From Roseiarcus sp963748545 (GTDB lineage: Bacteria > Pseudomonadota > Alphaproteobacteria > Rhizobiales > Beijerinckiaceae), in NCBI GenBank assembly GCA_963748545.1, contig CAVVJO010000031.1:186001-250000 (forward strand): a stretch of 64,000 bases of DNA, read 5' to 3'. Below are positions 52,547 to 59,909 of the stretch, piece after piece (the first letter of the stretch is position 1; each line of letters starts with the position of its first letter). The translations under genes were made by a program, and so were the position numbers. The notes under the pieces are model-generated. The model saw nothing but the letters and a program-made list of their open reading frames with translations, had not been told where the DNA came from and did not search any database.

Positions 52547-53637
52547 TCCTGTCCCCCGGCGCCACGATCGGCATTCTGGGTTCGGGCCAGCTCGGACGGA
52601 TGCTCGCGATTGCGGCGCTGAAGGTCGGCCTGCGCACGCACATCTACGCGCCCGAGGCCGAGGCGCCCGCCTACGACGCCGCCGCCGGTCGAACGACGGC
52701 GCCCTTCGACGACGAGGAGGCGCTCGCGCGCTTCGCCCGTTCGGTCGATGTCGTAACCTACGAATTCGAGAACGTTCCGACCAGCACCGTTGAATTCCTC
52801 AGCCCGCGCGTTCCGGTGCGGCCGGGCGCGAGGGCCCTGATGCTGACCCAGGACCGGCTGATCGAAAAGACCTTCTTGCGCGATGCGGGGTTGCGCACCG
52901 CGCCTTTCGTGCCCGTCGACGACGCCGGCGCGCTGGCTCGAGCGGTCGCCGAACTCGGCCGCCCGGCGATTCTGAAAACGCGGCGGTTCGGCTACGACGG
53001 CAAGGGTCAGTCGTTGATCCGAGAGGGCTCGAACGTCTCCGCGGTCCATCGGGCGCTTGGCGGCGCCCCCATGATCCTCGAAGGTTTCGTCGCCTTCGAG
53101 CGAGAGGTCTCGGTGGTGGCGGCGCGCAGCCTCGAAGGCGAGATTGTCGCCTTCGATCCGAGCGAGAACGAACACGAGCGGCACATTCTCGCCCGCACCC
53201 GCGTGCCCGCTCGGATCAGCGCCGAGACGGCGCTCGAGGCCCGGCGCATCGCGACGATCGTGCTCGAGGCGCTCGACTACGTCGGCGTTCTGGCGGTCGA
53301 GATGTTTGTCACCCGCGACTGGCATGGGCGCGAGGGGTTGGTCGTCAACGAAATCGCTCCGCGGGTCCACAACTCGGGCCACTGGACGCTCGACGGGGCG
53401 CAGACCTCGCAGTTCGAGCAGCACGTCCGCGCCATCGCCGGCTGGCCGCTGGGAGCGCCGACGCGGCGTGGACGGGTGGAGATGCACAACCTGATCGGCG
53501 AGGACGCCGAGGATTGGCGCGATATTCTCGCCCAACCGGATCTCTGCCTCCATCTCTACGGCAAGCTGGAAATCCGCCCCGATCGGAAAATGGGGCACGT
53601 CACCCGGGTCTTTCCGGAACCGCCGGCGGAGAAATGA
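52543..53637 (+). CDS. purK: N5-carboxyaminoimidazole ribonucleotide synthase
   Basis: ATP-grasp enzyme making N5-CAIR from AIR, bicarbonate and ATP; PurE then uses the product. 364 residues. N-terminus IGILGSGQLGRMLAIAALKVGLRTHIY, ATP-grasp blocks ILKTRRFGYDGKGQ and EGFVAFEREVSVVAARS, metal-binding VNEIAPRVHNSGHWT, C-terminal LYGKLEIRPDRKMGHVT. Translationally coupled to purE. Confidence 0.95.
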   Translation: MILSPGATIGILGSGQLGRMLAIAALKVGLRTHIYAPEAEAPAYDAAAGRTTAPFDDEEALARFARSVDVVTYEFENVPTSTVEFLSPRVPVRPGARALMLTQDRLIEKTFLRDAGLRTAPFVPVDDAGALARAVAELGRPAILKTRRFGYDGKGQSLIREGSNVSAVHRALGGAPMILEGFVAFEREVSVVAARSLEGEIVAFDPSENEHERHILARTRVPARISAETALEARRIATIVLEALDYVGVLAVEMFVTRDWHGREGLVVNEIAPRVHNSGHWTLDGAQTSQFEQHVRAIAGWPLGAPTRRGRVEMHNLIGEDAEDWRDILAQPDLCLHLYGKLEIRPDRKMGHVTRVFPEPPAEK

Positions 53638-53654
53638 AAGAGCCGAGAGCCGCC

Positions 53655-53684
53655 TTGACAGCGCTGTCAGCCCCTCATTATACG
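53655..53684 (+). promoter_or_regulatory. sigma-70 promoter of tRNA-Met with overlapping palindrome
   Basis: TTGACA (53655-53660) is followed 18 bases later by TATACG (53679-53684), or 17 bases later by TTATAC. This is about 45 bases before the tRNA. The -35 box overlaps a perfect 14-bp palindrome TGACAGCGCTGTCA (53656-53669), which could be a regulator site. Confidence 0.6.
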
Positions 53685-53728
53685 ACCGGTTCTCTCGCCC
53701 CTTTGCGCGGACGAGCATCAAAAATTGC

Positions 53729-53806
53729 GGCGGGATAGCTCAGTCGGTTAGAGCGGCGGAATCATAATCCGTAGGTCCCCAGTTCGAGTTCTGGGTCCCG
53801 CTACCA
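53729..53806 (+). tRNA. tRNA-Met (anticodon CAT), one extra base in the T loop
   Basis: Acceptor GGCGGGA/TCCCGCT pairs, D arm GCTCAGTCGGTTAGAGC, anticodon loop ATCATAA with CAT, T stem CCCAG/CTGGG, CCA encoded. The T loop reads TTCGAGTT, eight bases instead of seven, so the gene is 78 rather than 77 bases with CCA. The extra T is in GAGTTC; without it the loop is the standard TTCGAGT. A CAT anticodon could also be Ile2 after lysidine modification, but the body resembles elongator Met. Confidence 0.92.
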
Positions 53807-53912
53807 TTTTCGAGGCATTTGAAGGGCGCCGCAAGATTCAACCCTTGCGCAACTTTGCTTCGCGTCCTAGCGAGAAAGTTACCTTTCTCTTTTGACCCGA
53901 AGGCGGGCAGAC

Positions 53913-54251
53913 ATGAAGCTCATCCTGGCCATCGTCAAACCCTTCAAGCTGGAAGAGGTTCGAGCGGCGCTCGACAAACTCGCCGTCCGCGGCATGACGG
54001 TCAGCGAGGCCAACGGCTATGGCCGGCAGAAGGGCCACACGGAAATCTATCGCGGTTCGGAATACACCGCCGCCTTCATGCCCAAGGTGCGGCTCGAATT
54101 GGCGGTGCCGGACCACGAGGTGGACCGCACCATCGACGCGATACGCGCCGCGGCCCGCACCGGCCAGATCGGCGACGGCAAGATCTTTGTGCTGCCGATG
54201 GAGCGGGCGTTGCGCGTCCGCACCGGCGAGACCGGCGACGAGGCGTTGTAG
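53913..54251 (+). CDS. glnK: PII nitrogen regulatory protein, copy 1
   Basis: 112 residues. PII signal-transduction protein sensing 2-oxoglutarate, ATP/ADP and glutamine. The T loop carries GYGRQKGHTEIYRGSEYTAAFMPK with the uridylylation Tyr51, and the C-terminal loop is GDGKIFVLPMERALRVRTGETGDEAL. ATG 53913 is the family start; 21 bases more of the frame lie upstream. It is followed after 101 bp by a second PII gene, and no amtB is adjacent. GlnB versus GlnK cannot be settled by sequence alone. Confidence 0.92.
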   Translation: MKLILAIVKPFKLEEVRAALDKLAVRGMTVSEANGYGRQKGHTEIYRGSEYTAAFMPKVRLELAVPDHEVDRTIDAIRAAARTGQIGDGKIFVLPMERALRVRTGETGDEAL

Positions 54252-54352
54252 CTCTCGAGGCGGACTCGCTTTAGTCTGCGGGCGCTGTCGAGAGCCGCGA
54301 CTAGGAAGCGTCGCCGGTCGAGGATGCGAACAATAACAATAAGGGAGGATGC

Positions 54353-54691
54353 ATGAAGCTCATTACCGCGATCATCAAGCCGTTCAAGCTCGACGAAGTG
54401 CGGGATGCGCTCGATCGCATCGGCGTGCACGGCATGACCGCGACCGAGGTCAAGGGCTACGGCCGGCAGAAGGGACAGACCGAGATTTACCGCGGCGCCG
54501 AATATGTCGTCAGTTTCATGCCCAAGATCAGGATCGAGGTCGCGGTCGCCGACAGCCGTGTGGACGACGCGGTCCAGTCGATCGAGTCGGCCGCGCGGAC
54601 GGGTCTGATCGGCGACGGAAAGATTTTCGTCAGCGAGATTGAACGCGCCCTGCGCATTCGGACGGGCGAAACGGGCGAAGACGCCCTTTGA
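54353..54691 (+). CDS. glnK: PII nitrogen regulatory protein, copy 2
   Basis: 112 residues, same length and register as copy 1 and clearly its paralogue: MKLITAIIKPFKLDEVRDAL, T loop GYGRQKGQTEIYRGAEYVVSF with Tyr51, B-loop GLIGDGKIFVSEIERALRIRTGETGEDAL. GGGAGG precedes the ATG. Two adjacent PII genes without an ammonium transporter are unusual; the usual unit is glnK-amtB. Confidence 0.92.
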   Translation: MKLITAIIKPFKLDEVRDALDRIGVHGMTATEVKGYGRQKGQTEIYRGAEYVVSFMPKIRIEVAVADSRVDDAVQSIESAARTGLIGDGKIFVSEIERALRIRTGETGEDAL

Positions 54692-54828
54692 TCGTCACGG
54701 CGGCGTTTTCCCGTTGCGTCTGCCGCCCGCGCCGCCCTCGACGTGGGGTCGAAGGCGAATAGGACCTGCCCGTCTAAACGGGCGCGCGGCGCGCGCGCTT
54801 TCCGCGCGCCGCAGTCGAAGCAACAATC

Positions 54829-55593
54829 CTACTGGACGAGGCGCGGGCCGCCAGCGCGAGTAACCTCGTTCTCCTGCACCACGCCGAGCCGACGAGCGAC
54901 CTCGGTATAGGCCTCGATCATGCCGCCGAGGTCTTTGCGGAAGCGGTCCTTGTCGAGCTTGTCGTTCGTCTTGACGTCCCAGAGGCGACAGGAATTGGGA
55001 CTGATCTCGTCGGCGAGAACGATTCGCATGTTCTCGCCCTCCCACAGCCGTCCGCATTCGATCTTGAAATCGACCAGACGGATGCCGACGCCGAGGAAGA
55101 GACCGGTCAGAAAGTCGTTGACGCGGATCGCCAGCGCCATGATGTCGTCGATCTCCTGCGGCGCCGCCCAGCCGAACGCGGTGATGTGTTCTTCGGACAC
55201 CATCGGATCGTTCAGCTGGTCGTTCTTGTAATAAAATTCGATGATGGATCGAGGCAGTTGCGCCCCTTCCTCCAGACCGAGGCGTGTCGCAAGGGATCCA
55301 GCGGCGACGTTGCGCACGACAACTTCAAGCGGAATGATCTCGACTTCGCGGATCAACTGCTCCCGCATGTTGATACGCCGAATGAAGTGCGTCGGGACGC
55401 CGATGTCGTTGAGGCGCTGAAAAATGTACTCGGAAATCCTATTGTTGAGAACGCCTTTGCCTTCGATAACCTCATGCTTCTTCGCATTGAACGCCGTCGC
55501 GTCGTCCTTGAAGTGCTGGATCAGCGTCCCAGGCTCCGGGCCCTCGTAAAGGACTTTGGCTTTGCCTTCATAGATACGTCGGCGGCGGTTCAT
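54829..55593 (-). CDS. purC: phosphoribosylaminoimidazole-succinocarboxamide synthase
   Basis: SAICAR synthase, joining aspartate to CAIR with ATP. 254 residues. Signatures RRRRIYEGKAKVLYEG, HFKDDATAFNAKK, EVVVRNVAAGSLATRLG, VDFKIECGR and ADEISPNSCRLWD. ATG 55593 matches most alphaproteobacterial PurC; an in-frame ATG at 55635 would add 14 residues. Convergent with the PII genes. purS and purQ, which often follow purC, are absent here. Confidence 0.94.
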   Translation of the reverse strand: MNRRRRIYEGKAKVLYEGPEPGTLIQHFKDDATAFNAKKHEVIEGKGVLNNRISEYIFQRLNDIGVPTHFIRRINMREQLIREVEIIPLEVVVRNVAAGSLATRLGLEEGAQLPRSIIEFYYKNDQLNDPMVSEEHITAFGWAAPQEIDDIMALAIRVNDFLTGLFLGVGIRLVDFKIECGRLWEGENMRIVLADEISPNSCRLWDVKTNDKLDKDRFRKDLGGMIEAYTEVARRLGVVQENEVTRAGGPRLVQ

Positions 55594-56105
55594 GCGGTGC
55601 GACCGTGGCTTGAGGAAATCCATGCGCGTGGCCTTTTCTGGTGAAATCCCGCCCTCGCCCACGTGCGGCGGTCAGGCGCGATAGGGGGAGTTGGGCCGCA
55701 TAAGCCAAGCATTGGTCTTGTCCGGACCGGGGGCCAGCCCCCAGGCGGGGAACTTAGCCGATCGGGGGCGCTGGCACAAACAATCCGTGACGTCCGCGTT
55801 GGCGTCCGCCATCGTGTAGACAAATTGTCTAGTTCGCCAAGGGTCGACGCTGGCTGGAAATGCAAGCAAAATAGCCGACAGGGAAGAGCTGAAGAGGCGA
55901 ATATAGGGATTCGCTCTCCCGCCTAGAACCGTCGGATTTTCCCCCGGGGGAGGGCGGGCGACGCGAATTGCCGTGCCGGGGAAGATGCCCGGGCCAACGT
56001 CTCTCGCGAATGGGCGCGCTTCAACGGGCGGCCCTTGCTCTTTCCCGGCGTCGTTTCCGAGAAACGGCGTCGTAACGGCAACAGATTCTCCGGGAGGGTA
56101 CCCCA
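55594..56105. other. intergenic region between purC and the acetate permease operon
   Basis: No supported gene. It includes a perfect 7+7 palindrome at 55817-55831 in its only AT-rich part, and a GC palindrome TCCCCCGGGGGA near 55938. Promoters for purC (minus) and for the DUF485-actP operon (plus) should lie here; I could not pick clear -35/-10 pairs. Confidence 0.5.
55817..55831. promoter_or_regulatory. palindrome TAGACAA-A-TTGTCTA, candidate operator
   Basis: All seven bases of each arm pair around a single central A. TTGTC/GACAA arms are typical of sites for GntR-family dimers. It is 224 bp from purC and 275 bp from DUF485-actP, so the target gene is not certain. No regulator gene is adjacent. 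Confidence 0.45.
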
Positions 56106-56423
56106 ATGGATGTTTCAGCACTGAAAAGGATCGAGGCCGATCCAAACTACCAAAAACTGGTTGCCGATCGGAAGGCGTTCGGCTGGACGCTCGCGATTAT
56201 CATCCTCGTCCTCTACTACGGGTTTATCGCGATCGTCGCCTTCGCGCCCGAGATCATCTCGATCAAGGTCGCGGGCGACATCACCGTCGGCATCATCATG
56301 GGCGTTGCGCTCATCCTGCTCTCGATCCTGCTTACGGGCATCTACGTTCTGCGCGCCAACAGCGAGTACGACGATCTGACCAATGCGATCGTCAACGCGG
56401 CGAAAATCGGGGGGAGGAAGTGA
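56106..56423 (+). CDS. DUF485 membrane protein (YjcH-like), partner of actP
   Basis: 105 residues with two membrane segments (LAIIILVLYYGFIAIVAFAP; ITVGIIMGVALILLSILLTGIYV) and a soluble N-terminus containing DPNYQKLVADRKAFGW, the DUF485 hallmark. Such proteins are nearly always encoded just before a sodium:solute symporter of the acetate/pyruvate type. GGGAGG lies upstream of the ATG. Its TGA overlaps the actP ATG by one base (TGATG). Confidence 0.9.
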   Translation: MDVSALKRIEADPNYQKLVADRKAFGWTLAIIILVLYYGFIAIVAFAPEIISIKVAGDITVGIIMGVALILLSILLTGIYVLRANSEYDDLTNAIVNAAKIGGRK

Positions 56424-58102
56424 TGAAAGGCCTGGTAAAACTTGGGGCGCTCGCGGGAGCCTTGGGCGTCTCCGCCGGCTCGGCGCTCGCCGCCGGCCCG
56501 ATCGAGGCCGGCACGATCCAGCCGACCGACTGGAACGCCATTATCATCTTCGTCGCCTTCGTCGTCGTGACGCTGGGCATAACCTATTGGGCGGCGCGAA
56601 AAACCCGGACAACCAAGGATTTCTACGCGGCAGGGGGCGGAATCACGGGCTTCCAGAACGGTCTGGCGATCGCCGGCGACTACATGTCCGCGGCGTCGTT
56701 TCTCGGAATCACCGCGCTCGTCTACACGGGCGGCTATTACGGGCTGATCTACTCGATCGGCTTCCTTGTCGGCTGGCCGTTCATCATGTTCCTGATGGCG
56801 GAGCCGCTGCGCAATCTCGGCCGCTTCACCTTCGCTGACGTCGCCTCCTACCGCTTGCAGGCGACCCCGATCCGCGCGATGGCGGCGACCGGCACGCTGG
56901 TCACCGTCGCGTTCTATCTGATCGCGCAGATGGTCGGCGCCGGCCAGCTCATCGAGCTCCTGTTCGGGCTGCCGTATCTCTGGGCGGTCGTGATCGTCGG
57001 CGTCCTGATGATCATCTACGTCACTTTCGGCGGCATGATCGCCACCACGTGGGTGCAGATCATCAAGGCCGGGCTCCTGCTCGGCGGATCGACGCTGATG
57101 GCGATCCTGGTGCTGGCGCAGTTCGGGTTCGACTTCAACGCCCTGATCGCCAAGGCGATCGAGGTCCACCCGAAGCATGAAGCGATCCTGGCGCCTGGCG
57201 CCGCCGTCGCCAATCCGATCAACGCCTTTTCGCTCGGAATTGCGCTGATGTTCGGCACCGCGGGCCTGCCGCACATCCTGATGCGGTTCTTCACTGTCGG
57301 CAACGCCAAGGAAGCGCGCAAGTCGGTGTTCTGGGCCACGACCTTCATCGGTTACTTCTACATCCTCACCTTCATCCTCGGTTTCGGCGCGATCGTGCTG
57401 GTGTCGACCAATCCGGCCTACCATGTTGGCAACGACATCAAGGGCGCGCTTTTGGGCGGCGGCAACATGCCGGCGATCCACCTCGCCAATGCGGTCGGCG
57501 GCAATCTGATGAAGGGCTTCATCGCAGCGGTGGCGTTTGCGACCATCCTGGCGGTCGTCTCGGGCCTGACGCTGTCGGGCGCGAGCGCGGTCAGCCATGA
57601 CCTCTACGCCAGCGTCTTCCGGCGCGGGAACGTCGACGAAGCCACGGAAGTGCGGGTGTCCCGGGTCACCACCGTTATCCTCGGCATCATCGCGGTCCTA
57701 CTCGGCATCGTGTTCGAGAAGATCAATGTCGCCTTCATGGTGGGCTTGGCTTTCGCTGTGGCGGCGAGCGCCAACTTCCCGATCCTGCTGCTCTCCATGC
57801 TGTGGAAGGGCCTGACGACCAGAGGGGCCGTCATCGGCGGCTTCGTCGGCCTGATCAGCGCGCTGGTGCTGACCATCGTCAGCCCCGGCATCTGGGAGGC
57901 AGTGTTCGGCTACCCCAAGGGATCCGCATGGTTCCCCTACGTCTCGCCGGCGCTGTTCACCATGCCGCTCTCCTTCCTCTGCTGCTGGCTGTTCTCGGTC
58001 ACCGACAGCTCGAAGACGGCGGCGACCGAAAAACAGGCCTTCGAGGCGCAATACGTCCGTTCGCAGACTGGGATCGGCGCAGACACGGCGGTCGCCCACT
58101 AA
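56423..58102 (+). CDS. actP: cation/acetate symporter ActP
   Basis: Sodium:solute symporter for acetate and other short carboxylates. 559 residues with an N-terminal signal-like segment and about 13 membrane helices: TDWNAIIIFVAFVVVTLGITYWAARKT, GDYMSAASFLGITALVYTGGYYG (sodium-site region), LPHILMRFFTVGNAKEARKS, FVGLISALVLTIVSPGIW. Translationally coupled to the DUF485 gene; a strong terminator follows. No acs nearby. Confidence 0.93.
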   Translation: MKGLVKLGALAGALGVSAGSALAAGPIEAGTIQPTDWNAIIIFVAFVVVTLGITYWAARKTRTTKDFYAAGGGITGFQNGLAIAGDYMSAASFLGITALVYTGGYYGLIYSIGFLVGWPFIMFLMAEPLRNLGRFTFADVASYRLQATPIRAMAATGTLVTVAFYLIAQMVGAGQLIELLFGLPYLWAVVIVGVLMIIYVTFGGMIATTWVQIIKAGLLLGGSTLMAILVLAQFGFDFNALIAKAIEVHPKHEAILAPGAAVANPINAFSLGIALMFGTAGLPHILMRFFTVGNAKEARKSVFWATTFIGYFYILTFILGFGAIVLVSTNPAYHVGNDIKGALLGGGNMPAIHLANAVGGNLMKGFIAAVAFATILAVVSGLTLSGASAVSHDLYASVFRRGNVDEATEVRVSRVTTVILGIIAVLLGIVFEKINVAFMVGLAFAVAASANFPILLLSMLWKGLTTRGAVIGGFVGLISALVLTIVSPGIWEAVFGYPKGSAWFPYVSPALFTMPLSFLCCWLFSVTDSSKTAATEKQAFEAQYVRSQTGIGADTAVAH

Positions 58103-58128
58103 TCGGCGACGTTTCGCCTCCTGCCGAA

Positions 58129-58158
58129 GGGCGCCCGGGCTCTCCCGGGCGCCCTTTT
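58129..58158 (+). terminator. Rho-independent terminator after actP
   Basis: A perfect 11-bp stem GGGCGCCCGGG/CCCGGGCGCCC with loop CTCT is followed by TTTT, 27 bp after the actP stop. Confidence 0.92.
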
Positions 58159-58344
58159 CGTTATCGGCGCTCTGCGAATTGGCTGCGCCATGCCGCGGAG
58201 GGGTGGGAGACATTCCCTCACCACGTCTTTTCGGGATGTTGACAATGGTCCTTAGATAGTGTCAGATTTAGGGGTGTGAACTTAATGGGTCGGTTTTCGC
58301 CGGGTGGGCGAAGGTCGATAGGACCTAACAGGGGGTTTGGGCAG

Positions 58345-58929
58345 ATGAAGGCAATTAAAACTCCATTGGCGACAATGGCCGCGCTCGGCGTGGCCGGCAT
58401 CGCCTCGCAGGCGAATGCGAGCGTCACCGTCGTAACGCTCGACTACGCGTATAATACCGGCCACGACCAGTCGATCACTTTGGATGGCGCCGGATCCAGT
58501 CAATTTTTCTACGACAGCGTCCGTACGCGTCACGGACATAGGCCGGATTACACCTATACCTACAACGCCTATTTCGGCACGGATGACAACCTGCTCAAAG
58601 GGGTCTCGGGGGAGATCGCAACGACGGGAGTCAACGGCGTCGCCGCCATCGATCCCAACCTGACGTATCAGAAGGATCCGTTGGGCTTGCAGGTCTCCAA
58701 TAACGGCACGCTTCTGGGCAGCGGCTTCGTCAATCTGGAGTTCAACACCGGGAGCAATACTCCGGAAATCTACGGATATGCGAGCTTCGACTCGTCCGGC
58801 GACCTGGAGACGATCACTTATGGGAGCGTTCCGGAACCGTCGACCTGGGCTCTCCTGATCGCCGGGGCCGGTGTTGTCGGGATCGCGACCCGTCGCCGCC
58901 GCCGCCAGCCGGTGTCCTTGGCGGTCTGA
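58345..58929 (+). CDS. PEPxWA-CTERM anchored exported protein
   Basis: 194 residues. A signal peptide (MKAIKTPLATMAALGVAGIASQANA) leads a beta-rich domain of unknown function with many Thr/Gly/Asn. The C-terminus has the sorting signal VPEPSTWALLIAGAGVVG followed by a basic cluster (TRRRRR). PEP-CTERM proteins are cleaved by exosortase and usually go to the surface or extracellular polymer. No exosortase gene is in the window. ATG 58345 follows GGGTTTGGG; a TTGACA at 58239 suggests a promoter 100 bp upstream. Base composition is less GC-rich than its neighbours. Confidence 0.88.
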   Translation: MKAIKTPLATMAALGVAGIASQANASVTVVTLDYAYNTGHDQSITLDGAGSSQFFYDSVRTRHGHRPDYTYTYNAYFGTDDNLLKGVSGEIATTGVNGVAAIDPNLTYQKDPLGLQVSNNGTLLGSGFVNLEFNTGSNTPEIYGYASFDSSGDLETITYGSVPEPSTWALLIAGAGVVGIATRRRRRQPVSLAV

Positions 58930-58953
58930 TCGGCGCCCGTCGCACAACCGCGT

Positions 58954-58985
58954 CAAGGCTCTCCCCAAATGCGCGGAGAGCCTTG
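58954..58985. terminator. bidirectional stem-loop between convergent genes
   Basis: CAAGGCTCTCC (58954-58964) and GGAGAGCCTTG (58975-58985) form a perfect 11-bp stem with a 10-base loop, between the PEP-CTERM gene and the GNAT gene. No long T-run follows on either side, so termination is likely but not certain. Confidence 0.6.
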
Positions 58986-58992
58986 AAGCAAG

Positions 58993-59859
58993 CTATTCCT
59001 GACCAAGGGCGAGGTGGTAGCGTGCTTTCACGTCGACCTCCTCGCCTCCGCCGCGGCGAGCCAAGCTGATCGTGTCGGCAACCGCGTCGTCGCAGAAGAA
59101 TCGGATGTCCCTGATCCCTTCTGAGAGGCCTTGCCGAAGCGCTTGGTCGAGCATCAGCGCGTTTGGCCATCCGTTGCGCGAGCGCCGTGAGACCGCCCTG
59201 ACGTCCACCGTCGCCACATCATCCTGAACCCGCCACAACAACGCCCCGACAGCCTCTCCGTCTCGCGCCGCGAACAGCGAGCGGTCCGAAGGATTGGACT
59301 GGCGTTGCCGCAGGTTCGACATGGTCATGGACGGACTGTTTCCGAACTCCCGCGCGATCAACCAGGCGATTTCGTCGAGCGGCGCCCGAGGGTCGGAAAG
59401 CGGAATGCACTCCGCGCCAGCCGGAATATGTCCGCGCGCCTTCATGCGTTCGATCAAGGAGCCGATGCTCCTGTGCAGGGACTCGACGCCGACCAAATAA
59501 TGAAATTCGTTGTTGTGGCGTGCGAAGCCGCAGGCTTCCAGGAATTTCGACTCCGCGCCCTCCGGCGGCAGGGCGTCAAAAGACCAGAGTCCGTCGGTTT
59601 CCTCCGCTGCCAGCGCCGCGCTGGCCTCGATCAATTTGCGCCCGACTCCGCGTCGCCTCGCCCGCTCGAAAACCTTGATGAGGACATGGAAACCGGCCGG
59701 CTGGCGGACGTTGGCCCAGAAAACTGCGCCTGCGCCGCAAAATTCGCCGTCCATTCGCGCAATCAGCAATTCCGCCCGCGTGCCGGCCGCTTTGGGCAGC
59801 AGGGCGAGACATGCCGGGGCTTCGCTTTCGGTCGCGAGGGACACGCTTAACTTGGTCAT
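58993..59859 (-). CDS. GNAT family acetyltransferase-like protein
   Basis: 288 residues, apparently two GNAT-like halves. The first has the acetyl-CoA loop pattern ERARRRGVGRKLIEA near residue 70, the second runs LFAARDGEAVGALLWRVQDDVATVDVRAVSRRSRNGWPNALMLDQAL. Substrate unknown. It starts 50 bp from the divergent phosphodiesterase-TPR gene and faces the PEP-CTERM gene. Confidence 0.7.
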   Translation of the reverse strand: MTKLSVSLATESEAPACLALLPKAAGTRAELLIARMDGEFCGAGAVFWANVRQPAGFHVLIKVFERARRRGVGRKLIEASAALAAEETDGLWSFDALPPEGAESKFLEACGFARHNNEFHYLVGVESLHRSIGSLIERMKARGHIPAGAECIPLSDPRAPLDEIAWLIAREFGNSPSMTMSNLRQRQSNPSDRSLFAARDGEAVGALLWRVQDDVATVDVRAVSRRSRNGWPNALMLDQALRQGLSEGIRDIRFFCDDAVADTISLARRGGGEEVDVKARYHLALGQE

Positions 59860-59909
59860 AGGCTCTTGTTACATGCTAACGGAAGCGCCTTCAAAGCCCC
59901 GGGAACGGA

